Positions 1-6,118 of a stretch of DNA of 9,092 nt are shown here, one piece after another. The notes under the pieces are model-generated. The model had not been told where the DNA came from. It did no database searches and worked only from the letters and a program-made list of their open reading frames with translations. A program made the position numbers and the translations under genes. Origin of the DNA: Methanoregula sp. (GTDB lineage Archaea > Halobacteriota > Methanomicrobia > Methanomicrobiales > Methanospirillaceae); contig JAPKXV010000338.1 of NCBI GenBank assembly GCA_026394635.1, positions 1-9,092 of the forward strand. Direction: 5' to 3'. Numbering within the stretch: position 1 is the stretch's first letter; the number at the start of each line of letters is the position of its first letter.

Positions 1-671
1 AGGACCCGCCCGGCGAGGCAAAGGCTGACTGGCAGATCTTCTGCGAGCTTGCCAAGCACATGGGATTTGAGAAGCAGTTCCCGTACAAGAGCGCCGAAGA
101 GATATTTACCGAAATCTCGAAGGTCACCCCGTCCTATCGCGGGATGGACTACACGCGCCTCGAGAAGCCCGAAGCACTTTGTTGGCCCTGCCCGACAAAG
201 GAGCACCCGGGAACCCCGATCCTCCACAAAGAGAAGTTCACCCACCCGGACGGGCTTGGTATCTTCACCCCGATCGAGTGGCAACCCCCGGCAGAAGTCC
301 CGGACAAGGAGTACCCCCTGATCATGACCACCGGGCGCTGCATCTGGCAGTGGCACACCGGTACCATGACCCGCCGCTCGGAGAACCTCGAGCGCGAGGA
401 ACCCACGGGCTGGGTCGAGATCAATCCCGAGGATGCAAAGGCACTGGGCATCAGGGACAAGGAGATGGTCAAGGCGGTCACCCGTCGCGGACAGATCGAG
501 ATCGGTGCCCGCGTAACAAAGAATATCAAGAAAGGCGTTGTCTTCATGCCGTTCCACTATGCCGAATGCGCTGCAAACCTGCTCACCAACAACGCGCTCG
601 ACCCTGTTGCGGCCATCCCCGAGTTCAAGGCCTGTGCTGTGAGACTCGAGAAGATCGCGGAGGCGAAGTAA
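1..671 (+). CDS. fdhA: Formate dehydrogenase alpha subunit, C-terminal part (5' end outside window)
   Basis: Catalytic subunit of the F420-linked formate dehydrogenase, which oxidises formate to CO2 at a Mo/W bis-pterin centre. Only the last 222 residues are present; the frame is open to the left edge (first full codon at base 3), so the iron-sulfur domain and active site lie outside. Seen here: a linker ending near residue 100, then the molybdopterin-dinucleotide-binding domain with YPLIMTTGR (about residues 104-112), the WHTGTMTRRS stretch with its TRRS cofactor-binding turn, INPEDAKALGI, and near the C-terminus GVVFMPFHY followed by NLLTNNALDP. These are typical of the DMSO reductase family, and the LTNNALDP-type ending is characteristic of FdhA. 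The TAA stop lies one base before the fdhB start, so the two are cotranscribed and probably translationally coupled. Family assignment is secure. FdhA rather than another molybdopterin oxidoreductase is supported by the adjacent fdhB and fdhC. Confidence 0.95.
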   Translation, partial: DPPGEAKADWQIFCELAKHMGFEKQFPYKSAEEIFTEISKVTPSYRGMDYTRLEKPEALCWPCPTKEHPGTPILHKEKFTHPDGLGIFTPIEWQPPAEVPDKEYPLIMTTGRCIWQWHTGTMTRRSENLEREEPTGWVEINPEDAKALGIRDKEMVKAVTRRGQIEIGARVTKNIKKGVVFMPFHYAECAANLLTNNALDPVAAIPEFKACAVRLEKIAEAK

Positions 672-672
672 C

Positions 673-1920
673 ATGGCAGCAAAAGGCGATATGCTCTACG
701 CATGGTCAACCGACGCGGAGATCCAGAAGAACGGGGAGTGTGGCGGGGCGGTCACAGCGCTCCTGAAATACGCACTCGAGAAGAAGATCGTTGACGGGGT
801 GCTCGCGGTCAGGAAGGGTATCGATATCTATGATGCCCAGCCGGTGTTCATTACCGATCCAAAAGAGATCGCCCAGGCATCCGGTTCCCGCCACTGCGGT
901 ACGCTCCTGCTCTCAAAACTCATCAAGAAGTATCTTGAGGGTGCCGATACCATGAAGATCGCCGTGACCGCAAAGGGCTGCGATGTCATGGGTCTCTACG
1001 AGCTTGCGAAGCGCAAGCAGATCAACCTTGACAATGTCGTGATCATCGGCATGAACTGTGGCGGAACCGTGAGCCCGGTAACCGCCCGGAAGATGATCGC
1101 CGACAAGTTTGGCGTCGACCCGGACAAGGTGCACAAGGAAGAGATCGACAAAGGCCAGTTCATCATCGAGTACGAGGGAGGGCACAAGGGCATCTCCATC
1201 GACGAACTTGAAGAGCAGGGCTACGGGCGCAGGTCCAACTGCCGCCGCTGCAAGATGAAGATCCCACGCCAGGCAGACATCGCCTGTGGCAACTGGGGTG
1301 TCATCGGCGACAAGGCAGGCAAGGCAACCTTTGTCGAGGTCTGCAGCGAGAAGGGTGCAAACCTCCTGAATGGAGCGGTGAAAGCAGGTATCCTCGCAAC
1401 CGAAGCAGCAAACCCCAAGGGTCTTGAGATCCGCGGGAAAGTCGAGGGCGCGATGATGAAGCTTGCCGACAAGTGGCGCGACAAGGACTTCAAGAGCCTT
1501 GGCGAGGGTAAGGACCGGCTCAAGAAGATCATGACCGAGACCTCACGGTGCATCAAATGCTACTCGTGCATCCTCGCGTGTCCCATCTGTTACTGCGTGG
1601 ACTGCACGACCAAGAACCCTGCATACGTTACACCCGGCCAGCTGCCGCCGCACTTCATGTTCCACCTCATCCGGTTCGCCCACGTTGCGGACTCATGCAT
1701 CAACTGCGGCCAGTGCCAGGAACTCTGCCCGGCTGAGATCCCGAATGCACTCTTCATGCACGCCCAGCAGGTCGAGCTCGAGAAGATGTTCGGGCACGTC
1801 CCCGGCATGGACATGAGCCTCCCGCTCCTTGCAATGGTCGAGGAGAAAGATGAGCGTGCACGGTTGGGCAACACCGGCAGCGACATGATCTACGAGAACG
1901 TGTTCAATCCCGTTAAATAA
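673..1920 (+). CDS. fdhB: Formate dehydrogenase beta subunit, F420-reducing
   Basis: Electron-transfer subunit that takes electrons from FdhA and reduces coenzyme F420 through bound FAD and iron-sulfur clusters in the cytoplasm. The protein has 415 residues, a normal length for methanogen FdhB. The N-terminal half is the FrhB/FdhB flavin and F420 domain (ECGGAVTALLKYAL near residue 22, then SGSRHCGT and GMNCGGTVSP). The middle carries CRRC (C190, C193) and ACGNWG (C205), cysteines typical of FrhB-like cluster binding. The C-terminal ferredoxin part holds CIKCYSCILACPICYC (C293, C296, C299, C303, plus C306, C308, C311) and CINCGQCQELCP (C342, C345, C348, C352), enough for two [4Fe-4S] clusters. 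The ATG follows fdhA by one base, with a GGAGG ribosome site at 659-663 inside the fdhA end. A T-run lies just after the stop. FrhB or a related F420 oxidoreductase beta subunit is the alternative, disfavoured by the fdhA neighbour. Confidence 0.95.
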   Translation: MAAKGDMLYAWSTDAEIQKNGECGGAVTALLKYALEKKIVDGVLAVRKGIDIYDAQPVFITDPKEIAQASGSRHCGTLLLSKLIKKYLEGADTMKIAVTAKGCDVMGLYELAKRKQINLDNVVIIGMNCGGTVSPVTARKMIADKFGVDPDKVHKEEIDKGQFIIEYEGGHKGISIDELEEQGYGRRSNCRRCKMKIPRQADIACGNWGVIGDKAGKATFVEVCSEKGANLLNGAVKAGILATEAANPKGLEIRGKVEGAMMKLADKWRDKDFKSLGEGKDRLKKIMTETSRCIKCYSCILACPICYCVDCTTKNPAYVTPGQLPPHFMFHLIRFAHVADSCINCGQCQELCPAEIPNALFMHAQQVELEKMFGHVPGMDMSLPLLAMVEEKDERARLGNTGSDMIYENVFNPVK

Positions 1921-1932
1921 TTATAGCAAATC

Positions 1933-1940
1933 TTTTTTTT
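1933..1940 (+). terminator. Oligo-T terminator after fdhAB
   Basis: An uninterrupted run of eight T begins 13 bases after the fdhB stop codon. Archaeal RNA polymerase terminates at such T-runs without needing a hairpin. It separates fdhAB from the fdhC promoter region. Confidence 0.6.
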
Positions 1941-1983
1941 CATACCTTTCACTCAAATAATTTTGGTGTGGTTGCTTCCATTT

Positions 1984-2026
1984 CCGCAAAAACCCGCAAA
2001 AACAATGTCGGATTTGCAAACAATCC
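1984..2026 (+). repeat. Phased short repeats and a small inverted repeat upstream of fdhC
   Basis: The ten-base unit CCGCAAAAAC occurs twice in perfect tandem (1984-1993 and 1994-2003). A related GCAAACAAT follows at 2016. The GCAAA cores start at 1986, 1996 and 2016, exactly 10 and 20 bases apart, so all face the same side of the helix. The last core lies within the spacer of an inverted repeat, GGATT (2010-2014) and AATCC (2022-2026), which directly abuts a BRE/TATA candidate. The position fits binding by an activator or repressor of fdhC, but that role is inference. Confidence 0.45.
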
Positions 2027-2040
2027 GAAAATTATTAATA
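2025..2040 (+). promoter_or_regulatory. Candidate BRE/TATA promoter 1 for fdhC
   Basis: A BRE-like CCGAAA (2025-2030) is followed by the AT-rich box ATTATTAATA (2031-2040). Transcription would start about 25 bases downstream, near 2060, giving a leader of about 70 bases before the fdhC ATG. The assignment rests on pattern and position only. Confidence 0.4.
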
Positions 2041-2064
2041 TCTCAACAAAAGAGCTCTACAATG

Positions 2065-2104
2065 ACCTATACGAAAAGTGATTTAATACGTTGCTGGTAT
2101 AGGT
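2065..2104 (+). promoter_or_regulatory. Candidate promoter 2 for fdhC, enclosed by a 7-base inverted repeat
   Basis: A second BRE-like CGAAAA (2072-2077) precedes TTTAATA (2082-2088), which would start transcription near 2110, just before the fdhC ribosome site. ACCTATA (2065-2071) and its exact reverse complement TATAGGT (2098-2104) flank this box with a 26-base spacer. The repeat could be an operator that shuts this promoter or, if transcription begins at promoter 1, a hairpin in the leader. Function is inferred. Confidence 0.35.
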
Positions 2105-2129
2105 GGACGTTTCAGAGGTGTGTAAAAAA

Positions 2130-3029
2130 ATGGTGTTTCATCCTCCGGTAGCAATTGTCGCTAAGGCTGGCGATGCCGGTAAGTACAAAGTAGGCCTACC
2201 CGCATGGAACATGGTCCTTCGTGGATTCATGTCCGGTGCATACATCGCAATGGGCGGTGCCCTTGCGACAGTTTGTACCACAGGTATTGCCTATGCAGCA
2301 TTGACGCCCGCACAAGTTACAGCGGGTGTTGTTGCTCCTATAGCAGGAGGCTTCGCGTCAGCTGGTATGGTACAGCTGATTCTGGGAGCGGTGTTCCCGG
2401 TTGGGCTTATTATCACCGTGCTGACAGGTGCAGAACTCTTCACCGGTGATGCAATGCTCGCCCCGATGGCAGCATTCATCCACAAGATCAGCTGGATGCA
2501 GGTCCTGAACCTGTGGGTCTTTGTCTATATCGGCAACCTGATCGGTTCAGTCTGCTGGGCATACATCATGGCAAATGGCCCGTATGTATCGTTTAACGAT
2601 GCAGGTGTAGGAGCCATCACCGCATTTGGTTCGCGGGCTATTGCTATTGCGGTAGCAAAGACGAGTTATGTCGGCATGATGGGTATGTACTCTGCATTCC
2701 TCAAGGCAATCGGTTGCAACTGGCTCGTCAACCTTGCCATCCTGCTCGGGATCTGTTCTGATGATATGGTCGGTAAGTTCTTCGGGATCTGGTTCCCCAT
2801 CATGGCTTTCGTTTCGATGGGGCTGGAACACTCGATCGCGAACATGTACTTCATCCCTGCCGGCATCCTGACTGCGGGCATAACAAATACCGCAACTACG
2901 GTAAACTGGGTCAACATGTGGACCAGTAACCTCATCCCGGTTACCCTCGGCAACATTGTCGGCGGTATGGTCTTCGTTGGTATTATTTACTGGGTTGCGT
3001 TCAAGAAAGAGATCGCAGCACTGAAGTAG
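2130..3029 (+). CDS. fdhC: Formate channel/transporter, FNT family
   Basis: Membrane channel of the formate/nitrite transporter family, which brings formate in for FdhAB. The 299 residues contain about six hydrophobic helices, as in FocA and FdhC. Family marks: RGFMSGAYIAMGG (31-43), GLIITVLTGAELFTGD (92-107), YIGNLIGS (133-140), CNWLVNLAILLG (196-207) and GLEHSIANMYFIPAG (231-245), in which H234 matches the central pore histidine of the family. I chose the ATG at 2130 because GAGGTG (2115-2120) sits nine bases before it and MVFHPP is a natural N-terminus. An upstream GTG at 2103 in the same frame would place the ribosome site inside the gene. It is separated from fdhB by 209 bases with its own promoter candidates, so it can be controlled apart from fdhAB. 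A nitrite or other small-anion specificity is formally possible but unlikely beside fdhAB. Confidence 0.93.
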   Translation: MVFHPPVAIVAKAGDAGKYKVGLPAWNMVLRGFMSGAYIAMGGALATVCTTGIAYAALTPAQVTAGVVAPIAGGFASAGMVQLILGAVFPVGLIITVLTGAELFTGDAMLAPMAAFIHKISWMQVLNLWVFVYIGNLIGSVCWAYIMANGPYVSFNDAGVGAITAFGSRAIAIAVAKTSYVGMMGMYSAFLKAIGCNWLVNLAILLGICSDDMVGKFFGIWFPIMAFVSMGLEHSIANMYFIPAGILTAGITNTATTVNWVNMWTSNLIPVTLGNIVGGMVFVGIIYWVAFKKEIAALK

Positions 3030-3046
3030 ATTAACCACAAACACTC

Positions 3047-3052
3047 TTTTTT
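3047..3052 (+). terminator. Weak oligo-T terminator after fdhC
   Basis: Six T follow the fdhC stop by 17 bases and end one base before the next ATG. It may terminate part of the fdhC transcripts; the next gene starts so close that some read-through is likely. Confidence 0.3.
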
Positions 3053-3053
3053 A

Positions 3054-3557
3054 ATGAAGATTGGAAATATCGACGTGAAGGTATCGATCGTCGCTATTGC
3101 GGTGTTTGTTGTCTTCACCATCTTACTCGTTGCCGCATCCGTGTACAGCATGGACGTGAGGTCCCAGCTGATCTGGCTGGTGCCGGGGCTGTTCATGCTC
3201 CTTGTCATTCCCATGGCCCTCAATTACATGAGCCGCAGCCAGTATGCAGAGCTCAAACCGATCTATGAGGCCGAGGCAAAGACGGTGCGTGTCAAGCTGA
3301 TCAACGAGAATATGGTCGGAAAGATTGTGCGGGTCGAGGGGGTTGTGGAACGCGTCTATTTCCAGTTCCTGAACCGCCCACAGTACCTTGTGGCGGATCG
3401 TTCGGGTGAAATATCCGTGAAGATGTTTACCAGCCCTGATGAGGACGTGAAGGTCAACGATGTGGTCGAAGTACTGGGCCAGGTCATCCGCCGGTATATC
3501 GTCACCGGGGACCCGGTCGTCAACTGTGTTTCGATCCGGAAGATAAAAAAAGAATAA
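3054..3557 (+). CDS. Membrane-anchored OB-fold protein, function unknown
   Basis: A 167-residue protein with two N-terminal transmembrane helices (about 9-30 and 38-58) and a soluble C-terminal domain. From about residue 88 this domain reads like an OB-fold of the nucleic-acid-binding type: MVGKIVRVEGVVERVYF, then YLVADRSGEISVKMF, VNDVVEVLGQVIRR and a closing strand before a lysine-rich tail. The GKIVRVEGVV...D.SG.I.VK pattern is typical of tRNA/helicase-type OB domains (PF01336-like). An NfeD-like role in membrane protein quality control is also possible, since NfeD proteins carry an OB domain after membrane helices. I see no ribosome site before the ATG; the preceding bases are a T-run, and the start is only 24 bases after the fdhC stop, so it may be translated at low level or coupled. 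Its link to formate metabolism is unproven. Confidence 0.75.
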   Translation: MKIGNIDVKVSIVAIAVFVVFTILLVAASVYSMDVRSQLIWLVPGLFMLLVIPMALNYMSRSQYAELKPIYEAEAKTVRVKLINENMVGKIVRVEGVVERVYFQFLNRPQYLVADRSGEISVKMFTSPDEDVKVNDVVEVLGQVIRRYIVTGDPVVNCVSIRKIKKE

Positions 3558-3590
3558 CGGTGACCAAAAACTACAGGATCCGTTACGAAC

Positions 3591-3599
3591 TTTTTATAA
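3591..3599 (+). promoter_or_regulatory. Candidate TATA box for the 3623 membrane-protein gene
   Basis: TTTTTATAA, preceded by CGAAC, lies 34 bases after the OB-protein stop. Transcription would start near 3620, almost at the chosen ATG at 3623, so the message would be leaderless or nearly so. This supports a start at 3623 rather than an upstream GTG. Confidence 0.4.
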
Positions 3600-3622
3600 C
3601 AATCTTGTGGAGTATGGTGCCC

Positions 3623-4447
3623 ATGCCTGGAGAAGGTCCCGGAAGTAATACGCATAAATGGCTGGAGCTTGCGGTTCCCCTTCTCTCATTCGGGGGAGCG
3701 CTCGTGGCAATCCTTTCTTTTACCCAGGGTCTCCCGCTGGATTTCCGGTATCCTGCGCTGGGCTGCGTCCTTGCCTCATTTGTTCTTGCCTATCTTGCAT
3801 GGATACGCCCCAAAAAGGATATCGTTGCACTGACAACCCCGATCTATTCCCTGATATTCTTTATTGTACCGACGGAATATATGTCCGGGATCATTCTCCA
3901 GCTGCTGTATGCCACAAGCCTTACCATCCTTGTGGTACGGCTGAAGTACCGTTTCGGAAGACCCGGTATGGCACTCTCTGGCGGAAAAGAACTGGCAGAA
4001 CCGCTCAGGACGTATGTTGAACAGACCCGTGATGTGTGGACCGGTATCAGTCCTGAAGCAGCACACCATGCAACCGTGGCATTTGTCCGGTTTGCCGAGG
4101 GGGAATTTGGGGAAACGGCGCAGAGATCCGGAACCGCCGCCGGACAACCTGATGATGTCGGCAACACACCGTGCCTTACCCGTGCGTTCATGATCGTTTC
4201 AGAGCATGCAACACTTATGGACCAGTCACTTTCCCGGCCTGCAACGTATCGTACCTTTTTGCCGGAAGATTCCGGCATGCTGGCAAAACCTCTGCTCCCT
4301 GCACAGGATGATGATGGGGGATTTTATACGACCCTTGACAATGCCCTGCTCCTGCTCTTTTCTGCTGCTTGGAATGCATCCGGAGAAGACCGCCCCCACC
4401 TGCTTACCTGCCAGGCGTTTGCCCAGAAACTCCTGATCGGGAAATAA
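3623..4447 (+). CDS. Four-helix membrane protein of unknown function
   Basis: I do not recognise this protein. From the ATG at 3623 it has 274 residues: a short polar N-terminus, four hydrophobic segments (about 14-32, 43-61, 68-84 and 87-106), then a soluble domain of about 165 residues beginning with a basic LKYRFGRPG stretch. By the positive-inside rule this domain is probably cytoplasmic. The soluble part is mixed helical with an acidic, glycine-rich linker near 168-182, PAQDDDGG near 226-233, and no catalytic motif I can name. I chose 3623 because GGAG (3609-3612) sits ten bases upstream and a TATA box would start RNA near 3620. In-frame alternatives are a GTG at 3560 and an ATG at 3614, both poorly placed. 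It may be co-expressed with the OB-fold protein before it and ends tail to tail with herA. Confidence 0.7.
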   Translation: MPGEGPGSNTHKWLELAVPLLSFGGALVAILSFTQGLPLDFRYPALGCVLASFVLAYLAWIRPKKDIVALTTPIYSLIFFIVPTEYMSGIILQLLYATSLTILVVRLKYRFGRPGMALSGGKELAEPLRTYVEQTRDVWTGISPEAAHHATVAFVRFAEGEFGETAQRSGTAAGQPDDVGNTPCLTRAFMIVSEHATLMDQSLSRPATYRTFLPEDSGMLAKPLLPAQDDDGGFYTTLDNALLLLFSAAWNASGEDRPHLLTCQAFAQKLLIGK

Positions 4448-4467
4448 CTCTCAGTTACCCGGTTCGC

Positions 4468-4474
4468 AAAAAAA
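4468..4474 (-). terminator. Oligo-T terminator after herA
   Basis: A run of seven A on the plus strand gives seven T on the minus strand, starting 24 bases after the herA stop. This is a plausible archaeal terminator for the rad50-nurA-herA transcript. The facing plus-strand gene ends at 4447 and shows no equally clear T-run in the 51-base convergent gap. Confidence 0.5.
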
Positions 4475-4498
4475 GCTGTGAAGATCCGAGAGCATTCT

Positions 4499-6118
4499 TT
4501 AGAACCCGGTGGCGAGGCCATCGGTGATACGCTTTTCTTTCACAGCATTGAGCTGGGTAACATAATCCTCAAATTTGTGGATCCGGGTGCTGACCGGGAA
4601 GGGGATACCGATCGTGGAGATGATCGCTTCGCCCCGGTCGAGTGTCTGGATCTCAATTTCCATCTTTGAGAGGTCCTGCTTGGCGCTGCCCATGATGATC
4701 TCGCGGTCGCCCCGGTCGCCGAGGCCCATGACGACAAACGTGTTGATCTGGGCTAGGACTTTCGGGTCCACGTTCTTCGGCTGCTGCGTGATGACGCAGA
4801 GTCCTACGCCAAATTTCCGGCCTTCCATTGCACACTCCCGGAATACCTGCGTTGACGAACCCCCCGCAGCAAGGACTCTCTGTGCTTCCTCGATCGTGAT
4901 AAGGACCTGGTGAGAGGATTCCTGCTTCTCGTCAATCCCGAATCCCCGGGCTTCGGAGCGGTGCTTCTCCATGATCAGGCGGGTGATGACAGACAGGACG
5001 AAGAGCTCGCTTCGCTCCCCCATGTCCGGGATGTCGATGAGCACGACCCGGTTCTCGTGCAGGTTTTTGATGATCTCCGGGATTGACGAGCCCTGCGGCC
5101 GGAAGAATGCCCTGTTGCCGTTGACAAGGTTCTCGATCTGCCGCTTGATCACCCGTACCGGCCCACCCATCGAGTTCCGGATCTGCCACGAGAGGCTGCC
5201 TTCTTGTATCCCCAGCGCTGCAGGGTCTTTGATGGGGAAGATCTCCGGGTCCACGTTTTCGAAGAATGATATGACGTCACGTCCGCCCGTGCGGGAAAGG
5301 GCTTCCATGATGTCATATTGCGGGGCTGAGAGATCGTGGAGTATCGCAAGGTCGCTGATCCGGAAATCGTCGTATTCGAGATACAGGCGGTTCATCGCAT
5401 ATTTTTTCCGGTCTGCCTCGCCCCGGATCGTGAAGATGGCAAGCCCGTCCTTGCCGTTCGTGTAATGGACAAGGCCTTTGGTGGGCTCACCGGTCGATGA
5501 CTTCCCGCCGCTTACATACTCTCCGTGCGGATCGACGATTAAAAGCCCGAACTTCTTCTCCTTCATGCACGACGCGCAGAATGTCTTCATGAAATTACTC
5601 TTGCCCATGCCGGTGGTGGCAAAAATGCCCATGTGCTGGGGAAGAACCCTGGCAGGGATTCGGACAGCAACATCCCGGATCACATCCTGGCCGCTCCGCA
5701 TGAACCCGACCTCGATCTCGCCCATCTGCTCGGTCAGGAACCGGAAGTCCTCTGCAGTCGGATCTCCCACCTGTGAAAATTTTGATGGGATTGTGCGGGG
5801 CTTGTGGAACTTTCCGGTCTTATCGACAAATCCTAACGGGACGGCATCGACCGTGATGAAGACGTCCTCGCCAAGACCGTAGAACTGTTCGGCGTATGCC
5901 CGGGTATCCCACTTGGGATCTGCGAAGTTGCTGTCATGGGAGAGGTCGGTGATCTTGGCAAAGAAAGTCGCCTGTTTTACCGGGTCGGTGATCTTCTTGA
6001 TATCCCCGATATAGAGGGTCTCGTTGTGGGGGGCGATGAAACGGTACGCGAGAACGCTTCTCCCGATCAGCCGGTATTTCGAGGGATCGGTCGTTTCAGT
6101 ATCGTGCAAATTCATCAT
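4499..6118 (-). CDS. herA: HerA-type DNA-translocating ATPase
   Basis: Hexameric DNA pump that, with NurA and Mre11-Rad50, makes the 3' single-stranded tails needed for recombinational repair. From the ATG at 6118 it has 539 residues, a typical length. The N-terminus is a HAS-barrel-like domain (YRLIGRSVLAYRF, IGDIKKI). Walker A is TTGMGKS (168-174), followed by IVDPHGEY (194-201), the FtsK/HerA-type strand. Walker B is VLITIEEAQ (405-413); EGRKFGVGLCVITQQP (from about 433) carries the likely arginine finger and sensor; INTFVVMGLGDRGDREII closes the core. The start at 6118 (or the adjacent ATG at 6115) follows GGAG by six to nine bases. An upstream ATG at 6142 would bury that site. The gene overlaps the nurA end by about 20 bases, showing coupled translation. 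The frame is intact, unlike its two upstream partners. Confidence 0.93.
   Translation of the reverse strand: MMNLHDTETTDPSKYRLIGRSVLAYRFIAPHNETLYIGDIKKITDPVKQATFFAKITDLSHDSNFADPKWDTRAYAEQFYGLGEDVFITVDAVPLGFVDKTGKFHKPRTIPSKFSQVGDPTAEDFRFLTEQMGEIEVGFMRSGQDVIRDVAVRIPARVLPQHMGIFATTGMGKSNFMKTFCASCMKEKKFGLLIVDPHGEYVSGGKSSTGEPTKGLVHYTNGKDGLAIFTIRGEADRKKYAMNRLYLEYDDFRISDLAILHDLSAPQYDIMEALSRTGGRDVISFFENVDPEIFPIKDPAALGIQEGSLSWQIRNSMGGPVRVIKRQIENLVNGNRAFFRPQGSSIPEIIKNLHENRVVLIDIPDMGERSELFVLSVITRLIMEKHRSEARGFGIDEKQESSHQVLITIEEAQRVLAAGGSSTQVFRECAMEGRKFGVGLCVITQQPKNVDPKVLAQINTFVVMGLGDRGDREIIMGSAKQDLSKMEIEIQTLDRGEAIISTIGIPFPVSTRIHKFEDYVTQLNAVKEKRITDGLATGF

Noticed and set aside
1549..1614. Seven closely spaced cysteines in FdhB as a novel cluster site
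   Set aside because: The extra cysteines after CxxCxxCxxxCP occur in methanogen FdhB proteins as I know them, so this is a family trait rather than a novelty.
2103..2129. GTG at 2103 as the fdhC start
   Set aside because: The GAGGTG ribosome site and the FdhC-like MVFHPP N-terminus point to the ATG at 2130.
1963..2151. 62-codon open frame between fdhB and fdhC
   Set aside because: Low-complexity product, overlaps the promoter region and the fdhC start, and has no ribosome site.
3560..3622. GTG at 3560 as the start of the membrane protein
   Set aside because: The TATA-like TTTTTATAA at 3591-3599 would lie inside the gene; GGAG and promoter spacing favour 3623.
4575..5882. Several plus-strand open frames of 100-165 codons within herA
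   Set aside because: They are antisense to an intact herA with all its motifs, a common effect of GC-rich codon use.
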